Source of the DNA: Bacteroidales bacterium | GTDB lineage: Bacteria > Bacteroidota > Bacteroidia > Bacteroidales > M50B96 | DNA length: 64,000 nt | NCBI GenBank assembly: GCA_021740905.1 | Contig: JAIOYV010000014.1 | Coordinates: 1-64,000, forward strand | Direction of reading: 5' to 3' | Shown here: positions 1-7,136 of the stretch, piece by piece | Numbering within the stretch: the first letter of the stretch is position 1 | Layout: every line of letters starts with the position of its first letter | Notes under the pieces: model-generated | Databases searched by the model: none | The model's input: only the letters and a program-made list of their open reading frames with translations | Told to the model about the DNA's origin: nothing | Translations under genes and position numbers: made by a program

Positions 1-729
1 AGCATACTCGTAAACAATGCGGTAAAATTCACCGACCAGGGCCAAATTGAATATGGGTTCAATTTGAAAAATGGCAGCATCGAATTTTTTGTGAAGGATA
101 CAGGGATTGGGATACCAAAAGAAAAGCAGCAAATTATCTTCGAGAAATTCAGACAAGCCGACGATTCGCATACCCGGAAACATGGTGGCGTTGGATTAGG
201 CCTGGCTATCTGCAAAGAACTAGCACCTTTATTGGGTGGGGAACTAAGGGTTGAGTCGGAGGTAGGCATAGGAAGCACTTTCTCTTTTAGCTTGCCTTTT
301 ATAGAGGTAGATGTACCGGTTGTAAACAATCCGGAATCGAATGTCCCGACCATCCCCGATTTTTCAAAAAAAACGATTCTTATTGCCGAAGACATGGAAT
401 CGAATTTCCTTTTCCTGAAACGTTTGATTAACCTTACCAAAGCCAATATTATTTGGGTCCAAAACGGTGTCGATGCGATTAATTCAGTAAAAGACAATCC
501 CGAAATCGACCTTGTGTTAATGGATATTCGCATGCCCGGCATGAATGGACATGATGCTACCAAACAAATTAAATTGTTGCGGCCAGAACTAATCGTAGTA
601 GCCCAAACAGCTTACGCTTTGCCAAAAGACAAGGACGAGGCCCTCGATGCCGGTTGCGACGATTATCTTGCAAAACCCATCCGAAAGAACGATCTATTTG
701 CGATTATCACGAAACATTTGAAGGGGTAA
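1..729 (+). CDS. Hybrid sensor histidine kinase / response regulator, C-terminal part (5' end outside window)
   Basis: The reading frame is open back to base 1, so only the last 242 residues are visible. They contain the end of a HATPase domain (N box ILVNNAVKF, G1 box DTGIGIP, G2 box GVGLGLAIC). After a short linker comes a CheY-like receiver domain over roughly residues 120-240, with the phospho-acceptor Asp in VLMDIRMP and the conserved Lys in AKPI. In this family the kinase autophosphorylates on a His and passes the phosphate to its own receiver. The sensor and HisKA parts lie upstream of the window, so the signal and any partner cannot be inferred. A gap of about 280 bp separates it from moeA, so no operon link is implied. 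Confidence 0.93.
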   Translation, partial: SILVNNAVKFTDQGQIEYGFNLKNGSIEFFVKDTGIGIPKEKQQIIFEKFRQADDSHTRKHGGVGLGLAICKELAPLLGGELRVESEVGIGSTFSFSLPFIEVDVPVVNNPESNVPTIPDFSKKTILIAEDMESNFLFLKRLINLTKANIIWVQNGVDAINSVKDNPEIDLVLMDIRMPGMNGHDATKQIKLLRPELIVVAQTAYALPKDKDEALDAGCDDYLAKPIRKNDLFAIITKHLKG

Positions 730-843
730 GGATATACTTGACAGATTATCGTTAAAATTGAAGCAAGTTAAATAAATGCTTTCTCCATCAATAAACCTGT
801 AGCTTTAGCTCGGGTATTGATATGGCTTGCGTCACCGTCCAAT

Positions 844-928
844 TTCAGAACTCATCAGTTAAGCATATTTCCCTATAGCAATTTGTTGTGATATTTTTAT
901 GAAAAATACAAATATGATGAGTTCTGAA
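844..928. repeat. 14-bp perfect inverted repeat in the 283-bp gap before moeA
   Basis: Arms TTCAGAACTCATCA (844-857) and TGATGAGTTCTGAA (915-928) are exact reverse complements 57 bp apart. The gap from 730 to 1012 holds no other recognisable gene. The structure could be a long hairpin in the moeA leader or the termini of a small non-autonomous element; neither is proven. Confidence 0.6.
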
Positions 929-1012
929 TCTGCCCGAATTCCCCAATTCCCTAATTCTTCCTTTTTTTCGCCCGAAAATAATTTGCAATTTTGCCGCGCA
1001 AAAAGTTTAGCT

Positions 1013-2188
1013 ATGATAGAATTTCGAGATGCACTCAATATATGCCTACAATCAGCGAATGCACTGCAAACTGAAAGGATCGGGTTTATGCGGTCGCGGG
1101 GCCGCATCTTAGCCGAGAATGTGGTATCCGACATCGACATGCCTCCCTTCGATAAAACCGCTGTGGATGGTTATGCCTGCCGCCGGGCAGATCTTTCATC
1201 CCCATTGGAAGTACTTGAGCTTATCCCTGCCGGAGTTGAACCCACAAAAGTAGTTGAAGCCCGAAAATGTTCCAAAATAATGACCGGGGCAAGAGTCCCC
1301 GATGGAGCCGATTGTGTAATCATGGTCGAAGAGGTGGAGGAAATTGACGAAAAGCATATCCGTTTTATTGGCGAAAAAACAGCCAATAATATTTGCTACC
1401 TCGCCGAAGATGTAAAACTAGGCTCCCAAATCCTACCCAAGGGGACACTGATAAAACCACAGGACATTGCCATGTTTGCCTCGGTAGGCTACGTTGAACC
1501 AATGGTTTATAAACAGCCAAGAGTTGCTGTTATTTCTACGGGTAACGAATTAGTCGAACCGGACCAGAAACCCGGCCTGTCGAAAATCCGCAACAGCAAC
1601 GCTTACCAATTGTTGGCCCAGGTCGAGAACCTGGGGGCTATTGCCAACTATATGGGAATAGCTGAGGATAGCGACGAATCTTTGTTTTCTATTATCACCA
1701 GGGCAAAAGAAGAAAACGATGTTATCCTTCTAACAGGTGGCGTTTCGATGGGAGATTTCGACCTTGTGCCAAAAATGTTAAAAGAAACCGGATTTGAAAT
1801 CCAGTTTAAGAGCATAGCCATTCAGCCTGGCCGCCCTACCCTATTTGGTAAGCAAACCGACAAATATGTGTTTGGCCTACCCGGAAACCCGGTCTCCTCT
1901 TTTTCTCAATTCGAGCTATTGGTGAAACCGTTTTTATATAAATTGATGGGCTACACATACCAACCCAACAATTTGCTTTTGCCCCTGGCCGAAGACTATT
2001 CACGCAAAAGGGCCGATCGGGAAAAATGGATCCCAGCCGTGCTTACTGAAAATGGTGAATTAAAACCCACCGGTTATCATGGCTCTGCACACATCCACGC
2101 ACTGTCGTTTTCTGGATTCATGTTTCAGGTGCCCATCGGCGTAGATCAATTAAAAAAAGGAGCAAAAGTCCATGTTCGATCAATATAA
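1013..2188 (+). CDS. moeA: Molybdopterin molybdenumtransferase MoeA
   Basis: MoeA inserts molybdate into adenylylated molybdopterin in the last step of molybdenum cofactor (Moco) synthesis, in the cytoplasm. The 391-residue product has the family hallmarks: the N-terminal PPFDKTAVDGYA motif, the central MoCF domain with LLTGGVSMGDFD, and GLPGNPVSS. Length is normal. I chose the ATG at 1013 rather than the in-frame ATG at 899, because family proteins begin close to the IEFRDAL segment and the 38 extra residues look non-coding. A weak promoter-like CAATTTTG lies just upstream. It heads a Moco operon: moaA begins 17 bp before its stop codon, which indicates translational coupling. Confidence 0.95.
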   Translation: MIEFRDALNICLQSANALQTERIGFMRSRGRILAENVVSDIDMPPFDKTAVDGYACRRADLSSPLEVLELIPAGVEPTKVVEARKCSKIMTGARVPDGADCVIMVEEVEEIDEKHIRFIGEKTANNICYLAEDVKLGSQILPKGTLIKPQDIAMFASVGYVEPMVYKQPRVAVISTGNELVEPDQKPGLSKIRNSNAYQLLAQVENLGAIANYMGIAEDSDESLFSIITRAKEENDVILLTGGVSMGDFDLVPKMLKETGFEIQFKSIAIQPGRPTLFGKQTDKYVFGLPGNPVSSFSQFELLVKPFLYKLMGYTYQPNNLLLPLAEDYSRKRADREKWIPAVLTENGELKPTGYHGSAHIHALSFSGFMFQVPIGVDQLKKGAKVHVRSI

Positions 2189-2972
2189 CCGGCTCATAAA
2201 CTATCTGCGTATTTCGGTGACCGACCGTTGCAACCTACGCTGCGAATATTGCATGCCTGCTGAGGGCATTCAGTTGATGAGCCACACCGACATCCTTTCG
2301 TACGAAGAAATGTTCGATGTTGTGAAGGTCGGGGTTTCGTTAGGAATATCGAAAGTCCGCATTACAGGTGGCGAACCATTGGTACGAAAAGGCATCGTTT
2401 CCTTTGTTGAAATGCTTTCCTCTCTATCGGAAATAAGAGATTTGGGTATGACCACCAATGGGATATTGCTCAAAAAATTTGCCCATGAACTGGCCGCTGC
2501 CGGCTTGCACCGGGTAAACATCAGCCTCGACACAATGGATCCGGAAAAATTCAGGCAAATAACCAGGGGTGGCGATATCAATGCCGTTTTTCGGGGCATC
2601 GAAGCCGCCCAAAACGCCGGGCTTCATCCCATTAAAATAAATACGGTAATAAGGCAAAGCCGGGAAGAACCGGATGCCGTGGCTGTAAAGGAATTTTGTG
2701 AAAAGAACAATCTGGAAATCCGCTACATCCATGTAATGGAATTGAGCAAGGGTGAGTTTTCGGTAGTCGAAGGCGGCGAAGGGGGCGATTGCGCCAATTG
2801 CAACCGCCTGCGGCTTACTGCCAACGGGATGATAACTCCTTGCTTGTTCAGCAATAGAAAATACAATGTGCGGGAACTGGGGGCCGAAGAGGCATTCAAC
2901 CAGGCTTTGTCGAACAAACCAGCTTGCGGCACTGTTAACGAAGTAGGACAATTTTATAATATCGGGGGATAA
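2172..2972 (+). CDS. moaA: GTP 3',8-cyclase MoaA, short form
   Basis: Radical-SAM enzyme that, with MoaC, turns GTP into cyclic pyranopterin monophosphate, the first step of Moco synthesis. Seen directly: the N-terminal CNLRCEYC cluster motif, the ITGGEPLV glycine motif, the C-terminal second cluster CANCNRLRLTANGMITPC, and the conserved final Gly-Gly (FYNIGG). At 266 residues it is about 60 shorter than the usual MoaA of about 330. The missing part is the segment between the VMEL region and the second cysteine cluster, here replaced by a short Gly/Glu-rich linker. All catalytic landmarks remain, so it is probably active. It overlaps moeA by 17 bp and is followed 3 bp later by moaC. Confidence 0.9.
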   Translation: MFDQYNRLINYLRISVTDRCNLRCEYCMPAEGIQLMSHTDILSYEEMFDVVKVGVSLGISKVRITGGEPLVRKGIVSFVEMLSSLSEIRDLGMTTNGILLKKFAHELAAAGLHRVNISLDTMDPEKFRQITRGGDINAVFRGIEAAQNAGLHPIKINTVIRQSREEPDAVAVKEFCEKNNLEIRYIHVMELSKGEFSVVEGGEGGDCANCNRLRLTANGMITPCLFSNRKYNVRELGAEEAFNQALSNKPACGTVNEVGQFYNIGG

Positions 2973-2975
2973 CAA

Positions 2976-3437
2976 ATGTCGAAACTATCGCACACCGACG
3001 AGGCAGGAAAAGCCAAAATGGTTGACGTGGGAAACAAAGCCATTCAAAAACGGACAGCACGCGCTGAAGGGTTTATAAAGCTGCAACCAGAAACCGTCGG
3101 CCTTATCCGCGACAACCAAATGAAAAAAGGCGATGTGCTTACAATTGCTGAAATTGCTGGGATCCAGGGAGGCAAAAGAACAAGCGAACTAATCCCCCTT
3201 TGCCATCCCTTGCAAATCACTAAAATGGATGTAAAAGCGAACCTTGAAGAAAACGGAGTACGGGTAAAATCCGAAGCCCGTTGCATTGGGCAAACGGGCA
3301 TCGAGATGGAAGCACTGACATCTGTTTCGGTTGCCTTGCTTACGGTGTATGACATGTGCAAAGCAGTGGATAAAACAATGAAGATTGGTAATATTCACCT
3401 GATTGAAAAGACAAAAGAAGACGTAGTAAATGATTAG
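2976..3437 (+). CDS. moaC: Cyclic pyranopterin monophosphate synthase MoaC
   Basis: MoaC rearranges the MoaA product to cyclic pyranopterin monophosphate. The 153-residue protein has the expected length and the conserved blocks LIPLCHPL (active-site region) and TGIEMEALTSVSVALLTVYD followed by MCKAVDK. It starts 3 bp after the moaA stop codon and forms the third gene of the Moco operon. Nothing unusual is seen. The moaD, moaE and mobA genes that complete the pathway are not in the window. Confidence 0.95.
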   Translation: MSKLSHTDEAGKAKMVDVGNKAIQKRTARAEGFIKLQPETVGLIRDNQMKKGDVLTIAEIAGIQGGKRTSELIPLCHPLQITKMDVKANLEENGVRVKSEARCIGQTGIEMEALTSVSVALLTVYDMCKAVDKTMKIGNIHLIEKTKEDVVND

Positions 3438-3446
3438 TGATTTGGA

Positions 3447-3920
3447 ATGAAATCAGAAAAAATGGAACGAAACGAAAATATCAGCATTTTATCAGTCAAC
3501 ATATCCCTTAAAAAAGGCACTGTAAAAACACCTGTCAACAAAATCGTTGTCGATGCAATGGGAGTTGTAGATGATGCCCACGCAGGCGATTGGCACCGCC
3601 AGGTCAGCTTGCTTGGCAAAGAAAGTTTCGACAAGTTCAGTCAAACCGCAGGACGGAAAATTGAATTTGGCGAATTTGCCGAAAACATTACCACCGAAGG
3701 CATGGAGCTTTTTAAAACCACGCCCGGCGACCGCTTTATCATTGGGAACGTAGAATTGGAAGTGACCCAGATAGGCAAGAAATGCCACGGCACCAGTTGC
3801 GCTATCTTCAAAGAAGTGGGGAATTGCGTGATGCCAAAAGAAGGGATTTTTTGCAAGGTGATACGGCCTGGCGAAATAGTTGCCGGGGATAGGATGGTTT
3901 ATGAACCGCAAGTACTCTAA
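3447..3920 (+). CDS. MOSC-domain protein
   Basis: A 157-residue single-domain MOSC protein. MOSC domains handle molybdenum-cofactor sulfur or Moco carriage. The typical landmarks are present: EFGEFAENITTEGM, and a cysteine-bearing stretch KKCHGTSCAIFKEVGNC with a later IFCKV. It follows moaC by 9 bp in the same direction. A second ATG at 3462 is an equally plausible start. It is clearly paralogous to the MOSC half of the fusion gene at 6039; the two copies are separated by an inserted ATPase/HNH cassette. Its precise substrate is unknown. Confidence 0.85.
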   Translation: MKSEKMERNENISILSVNISLKKGTVKTPVNKIVVDAMGVVDDAHAGDWHRQVSLLGKESFDKFSQTAGRKIEFGEFAENITTEGMELFKTTPGDRFIIGNVELEVTQIGKKCHGTSCAIFKEVGNCVMPKEGIFCKVIRPGEIVAGDRMVYEPQVL

Positions 3921-3963
3921 GCTGAATTCTTGCATAGAATAAAGTAATCTTTCAAAATTGCAC

Positions 3964-3993
3964 TTTGAAAGTATTTGATATATACTACCTTTG
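3964..3993 (+). promoter_or_regulatory. Bacteroidota-type promoter for the ATPase/HNH cassette
   Basis: TTTG (3964-3967), 18 bp, then TACCTTTG (3986-3993), matching the Bacteroidota sigma-ABfr consensus TTTG ... TAnnTTTG exactly. The ATG at 4021 sits 27 bp downstream, which favours that start over the in-frame upstream codon at 3991. Confidence 0.65.
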
Positions 3994-4020
3994 TTATTGA
4001 ATGTCAAAACACAAACTGAA

Positions 4021-5307
4021 ATGATAATTGATGAGATATTTATTGAAAATTTTAAGTGTTTCAATAAAATAAATGTTCACTTCAATCATGGAGTAAATTT
4101 GTTTGTTGGTGCAAATGGGAGCGGTAAAACAGCTATTCTTGAAGCCATAAATGTAGCAATAGGTGGCTTTTTTGGTTCTCAAGAGCATAAAATGCAAAGA
4201 ATGATTGAATTTGACGAGATTAAAATTACAAAGGGAAAAAGGGAATCTTATGCTCGTATCAAAGCTCGTTCATCCCTACTAGATGGAGAGTGGTCTAGAA
4301 CTATTAAGAGAAATACAAGAAAAAATGACACAAAAGATTTATTGCTTGCATTAGGGTATGGAAAGAATTTTTTTTGGGAATTTGAAAATCAAAATAATAA
4401 AACAATTGCTCCTATTTTAGCCTATTATTCAACTCAACGATTATTTAAAGATGCTAGCCAGTCTGGTAAGCAGAAATATGATGCTTTGTTTGGAAGGAGA
4501 AATGGGTATCTTCAATGCCTCAAGGAAACAGCTATAAAATCCGTTCTAAATGAATGGCTGGGAAATGCTGTAACTAGAAGGGCCACTTTACAAATTAAAG
4601 AAATAAGTAACCATGATTTAATTTTAGAAAATGTTGAAAAAGCCATTCGGCAAACATTGATTCTTTTTCTAGATTTGCGTACCGATTTCCCATTAAAAAT
4701 ATATCAGGACCCAGATTTAAACAATGAGTTGTTTGTCAATTTTAACGATGAAAACAATCTACCTTTAAACTATTATTCTGATGGTTTCAGGAACCTGTTA
4801 TATTTAGTTATTGATATGGTATGGAGAGCATCCCAATTAAATCCATGGATGAATTTTGAACAGTTGTCAGAGACTGTTTTTGGGGTTGTAACTATAGATG
4901 AAATAGATTTACACCTTCATCCAAAGTGGCAATCAAAGGCCATATCTGTTGTTCAAAAATTATTTCCAAAAGTCCAGTTCTTCATTTCAACCCACAGCCC
5001 TACTGTTGTTGCAAATTTTGAAAATGGAACATTGTTCACAATTGAAAATAACCAAATCCATACACACAAATCAAACTATTTTGGAAAACAAATAAACAAT
5101 ATATTAAGAAATATACTGGGAGCCTCAGATAGACACGTGCCTACCCAAAAAAAATTGAATGAATTATTTGACCTTATAGATAAAAACGAACTCGAGAAAT
5201 CAAATCTGTTGTTAGATGAGCTAATTGACCTAGTTGGCCTTGATGATGCAGATATTAATAAGGCCAAGGCTTTGATAGAATGGCAGGAATCGATTATTAC
5301 TAATTAG
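4021..5307 (+). CDS. AAA/RecF-like ATPase, PtuA-like (Septu-type defence)
   Basis: A 428-residue SMC/RecF-class ATPase. Walker A is GANGSGKT at residues 30-37, near the N-terminus after an IFIENFKCF strand. The C-terminal half has a signature-like SDGFRNLLYL, Walker B VVTIDEIDLHLHP, and the switch-type ISTHSPTVV. It is followed 1 bp later by an HNH nuclease gene. This two-gene arrangement is that of Septu (PtuA ATPase + PtuB nuclease), also found as the effector of some retrons. No reverse transcriptase is present here, so Septu is the better match. The pair has its own promoter and is visibly more AT-rich than the Moco genes on either side, suggesting horizontal acquisition. The defence role is inferred from family and arrangement only. 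Confidence 0.75.
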   Translation: MIIDEIFIENFKCFNKINVHFNHGVNLFVGANGSGKTAILEAINVAIGGFFGSQEHKMQRMIEFDEIKITKGKRESYARIKARSSLLDGEWSRTIKRNTRKNDTKDLLLALGYGKNFFWEFENQNNKTIAPILAYYSTQRLFKDASQSGKQKYDALFGRRNGYLQCLKETAIKSVLNEWLGNAVTRRATLQIKEISNHDLILENVEKAIRQTLILFLDLRTDFPLKIYQDPDLNNELFVNFNDENNLPLNYYSDGFRNLLYLVIDMVWRASQLNPWMNFEQLSETVFGVVTIDEIDLHLHPKWQSKAISVVQKLFPKVQFFISTHSPTVVANFENGTLFTIENNQIHTHKSNYFGKQINNILRNILGASDRHVPTQKKLNELFDLIDKNELEKSNLLLDELIDLVGLDDADINKAKALIEWQESIITN

Positions 5308-5308
5308 G

Positions 5309-5995
5309 ATGCAATATATCAAAAAGCAAAATACCCCACCTAAGAAATGGGAAAGTTGGTTTACAAAAGCAACGGGGGAAAGATCATTCGATTATAGTCA
5401 GGACTATGGCTCTTTAACGGAAATCAGGTTTGCAAGACAATTCCTGATTACTGAGCAAAATGATTTGTGTGCCTATTGCCAAAAGAGGATCGATATCAAT
5501 AACTCATCCATTGAACATGTTATTCCCAAAGAACACAATAAGGAAATTTCAACGAATTATTATAATCTGGTGGCAGTCTGCAACAGTCATCCAAAAGATG
5601 TTTTTACGAATAAGCTGCATTGCGACAAAGAAAGGGGTAGCTTATTATTAAGTCATATTATCTTCTATACAAATTCTGATGTAAGTAAAAATAGAAACAA
5701 TTGTTATTTTTCAGCTTCCGCAGATGGCACAATTAGGGCAAAGGATCATTTAACTGATAACATTAAACACCAAGTTGAAGGATTTATTAATATCCTCAAT
5801 CTAAACCATTCGGCCTTAAAGGAGACCAGGGCAAAAGACTTTTTAGATGGAATGATTGAAGAATATCATTCAATTCCACCGCATCAAGGAAACACATTTT
5901 GGCAAATAAAATTTGATAGACTTCTTCTAGATAAATCACATCCTTTCAGACAATTTCTATTAATCTATATTGGAAATAAGATCGGGATAAATTAA
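5309..5995 (+). CDS. HNH endonuclease, PtuB-like (Septu-type defence)
   Basis: A 228-residue protein with an HNH core around residues 50-110: zinc-binding CAYC, SIEHVIPK with the catalytic-type Glu-His, a downstream NLVAVCNSH block, and a final Cys in LHCDKERG. This pattern fits the HNH family that accompanies PtuA-type ATPases and retron-associated ATPases. It begins 1 bp after the ATPase stop codon, so the two are almost certainly co-expressed. The ATPase would sense infection and the HNH would cut nucleic acid; that is the known family model, not shown here. The gene ends 43 bp before the second MOSC gene. Confidence 0.75.
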   Translation: MQYIKKQNTPPKKWESWFTKATGERSFDYSQDYGSLTEIRFARQFLITEQNDLCAYCQKRIDINNSSIEHVIPKEHNKEISTNYYNLVAVCNSHPKDVFTNKLHCDKERGSLLLSHIIFYTNSDVSKNRNNCYFSASADGTIRAKDHLTDNIKHQVEGFINILNLNHSALKETRAKDFLDGMIEEYHSIPPHQGNTFWQIKFDRLLLDKSHPFRQFLLIYIGNKIGIN

Positions 5996-6038
5996 TCATT
6001 TATTCAACTTATTTCGCAATATTAAATTCATACTTGAA

Positions 6039-6953
6039 ATGCACAAAATTCAAATATTATCCGTCAACCTCTCCGAAAACAAGGGACCTAAAGTGCCCAT
6101 GAAAGAAATTTACATCAGCCCCGAAGGGGTGGATGGGGATAAACACTTTGGTACGGAAAGGCCTATCAGTATTTTTGCTATCCACCATTCCGAAAGGTTT
6201 ACAGGGATTACAGGTAGTCGTAAACCAGAATTTGGCGAGTTTGCCGAGAACATCACAGTAAATGGATTAGAAGAAACCGAAGTAATGGTGTTCGACCGAT
6301 TCCGGGCTGGCGAAGTGGAACTTGAAGTAGTGAAAGTGGGCAAGCCTTTTCACGATGAGTTCAAGGAATTGGGAAACTATGTGATGCCCCGGGTAGGTAT
6401 TTTCTGCCGGGTTAAAAGCCCTGGTGCTTTAAAACCAGGCGACAAATTCGATTTTCTCCCAAAGCATTTCCGAATTCTCATCATCACCCTCAGCGACCGG
6501 GCCAGCAAAGGTATTTATGAAGATTTAAGCGGGCCGGCCATCCGTGGCCATGTCGATAAAGTGTTCAGCAAAAACAACAAGCGTTTCGAAATTGAAAGCC
6601 TTGTGATCCCCGACGATGCCGAGCAACTGGGACAATACCTCCAGTTTGGGAAAACCAAATTCGATGTCATTTTTACCACTGGCGGCACAGGGATCGGCCC
6701 GAAAGATTTCACTGTTGATGTGGTCAAGCCCATGCTCGATAAAGAAATCCCGGGCATCATGGAAATGATCCGCATGAAATACGGCATGGAAAAACCCAAT
6801 GCCTACCTTAGTCGTGGCGTGGCTGGTGTTATGGGGCAAAGCCTGATCTATACTCTACCCGGCAGCGTGAAAGCTGTGAATGAATACATGACCGAAATAG
6901 CCAAAACCTTAGACCATCTTATCTACATGAAACATGGGGTGGATGTGCATTAA
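6039..6953 (+). CDS. MOSC - MoaB/MogA fusion protein
   Basis: A 304-residue fusion. Residues 1-140 are a MOSC domain (EFGEFAENITVNGL, VMPRVGIFCRV). Residues from about 145 to the end are a MoCF domain of the MoaB/MogA type (ILIITLSDRASKGIYEDLSG, TTGGTGIGPKDFT, LPGSVKAV). MogA-type proteins adenylylate molybdopterin before MoeA acts, so the fusion links adenylylation with a MOSC function. Unlike the paralogue at 3447, the MOSC half lacks the KKCHGTSC cysteines; only IFC remains. It probably ended the original Moco operon before the nuclease cassette was inserted ahead of it. No clear promoter of its own is visible in the 43-bp gap. Confidence 0.88.
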   Translation: MHKIQILSVNLSENKGPKVPMKEIYISPEGVDGDKHFGTERPISIFAIHHSERFTGITGSRKPEFGEFAENITVNGLEETEVMVFDRFRAGEVELEVVKVGKPFHDEFKELGNYVMPRVGIFCRVKSPGALKPGDKFDFLPKHFRILIITLSDRASKGIYEDLSGPAIRGHVDKVFSKNNKRFEIESLVIPDDAEQLGQYLQFGKTKFDVIFTTGGTGIGPKDFTVDVVKPMLDKEIPGIMEMIRMKYGMEKPNAYLSRGVAGVMGQSLIYTLPGSVKAVNEYMTEIAKTLDHLIYMKHGVDVH

Positions 6954-7136
6954 ACAGTAGGCAGTAGGCATACGACAGTGGTTAATCCGAAATATAGATT
7001 CTGTATAAAACCTGTGGGATTTGTTATTCTTTACTGAAAGATATTGACATCTAGCCAAATAAATAACAATATTGATTACTCACTATCTGATATACTGAGT
7101 ACTGCCTACTGAAGACTGGCGACTGAAAACTGCCTA
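6954..7136. repeat. Low-complexity intergenic repeat (CAGTAGGCAGTAGGCA / CTGCCTACTG family)
   Basis: The gap between two convergent genes has CAGTAGGCAGTAGGCA near its left edge. Near its right edge are several complementary units of the type CTGCCTACTGAAGACTGG and CTGAAAACTGCCTACT. The two ends can pair as an imperfect long hairpin. Related units recur around 32010-32047. Function unknown. Confidence 0.5.

Noticed and set aside
730-1012. Molybdenum-cofactor riboswitch before moeA
   Set aside because: None of the expected conserved helices is recognisable; only a simple inverted repeat is present.
2424-2975. 183-residue minus-strand ORF
   Set aside because: Antisense shadow of moaA; the plus strand has both radical-SAM cysteine clusters.
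4021-5995. Retron with ATPase/HNH effector
   Set aside because: The ATPase/HNH pair also occurs as a retron effector, but no reverse transcriptase gene and no msr/msd-like structured RNA lies beside it.
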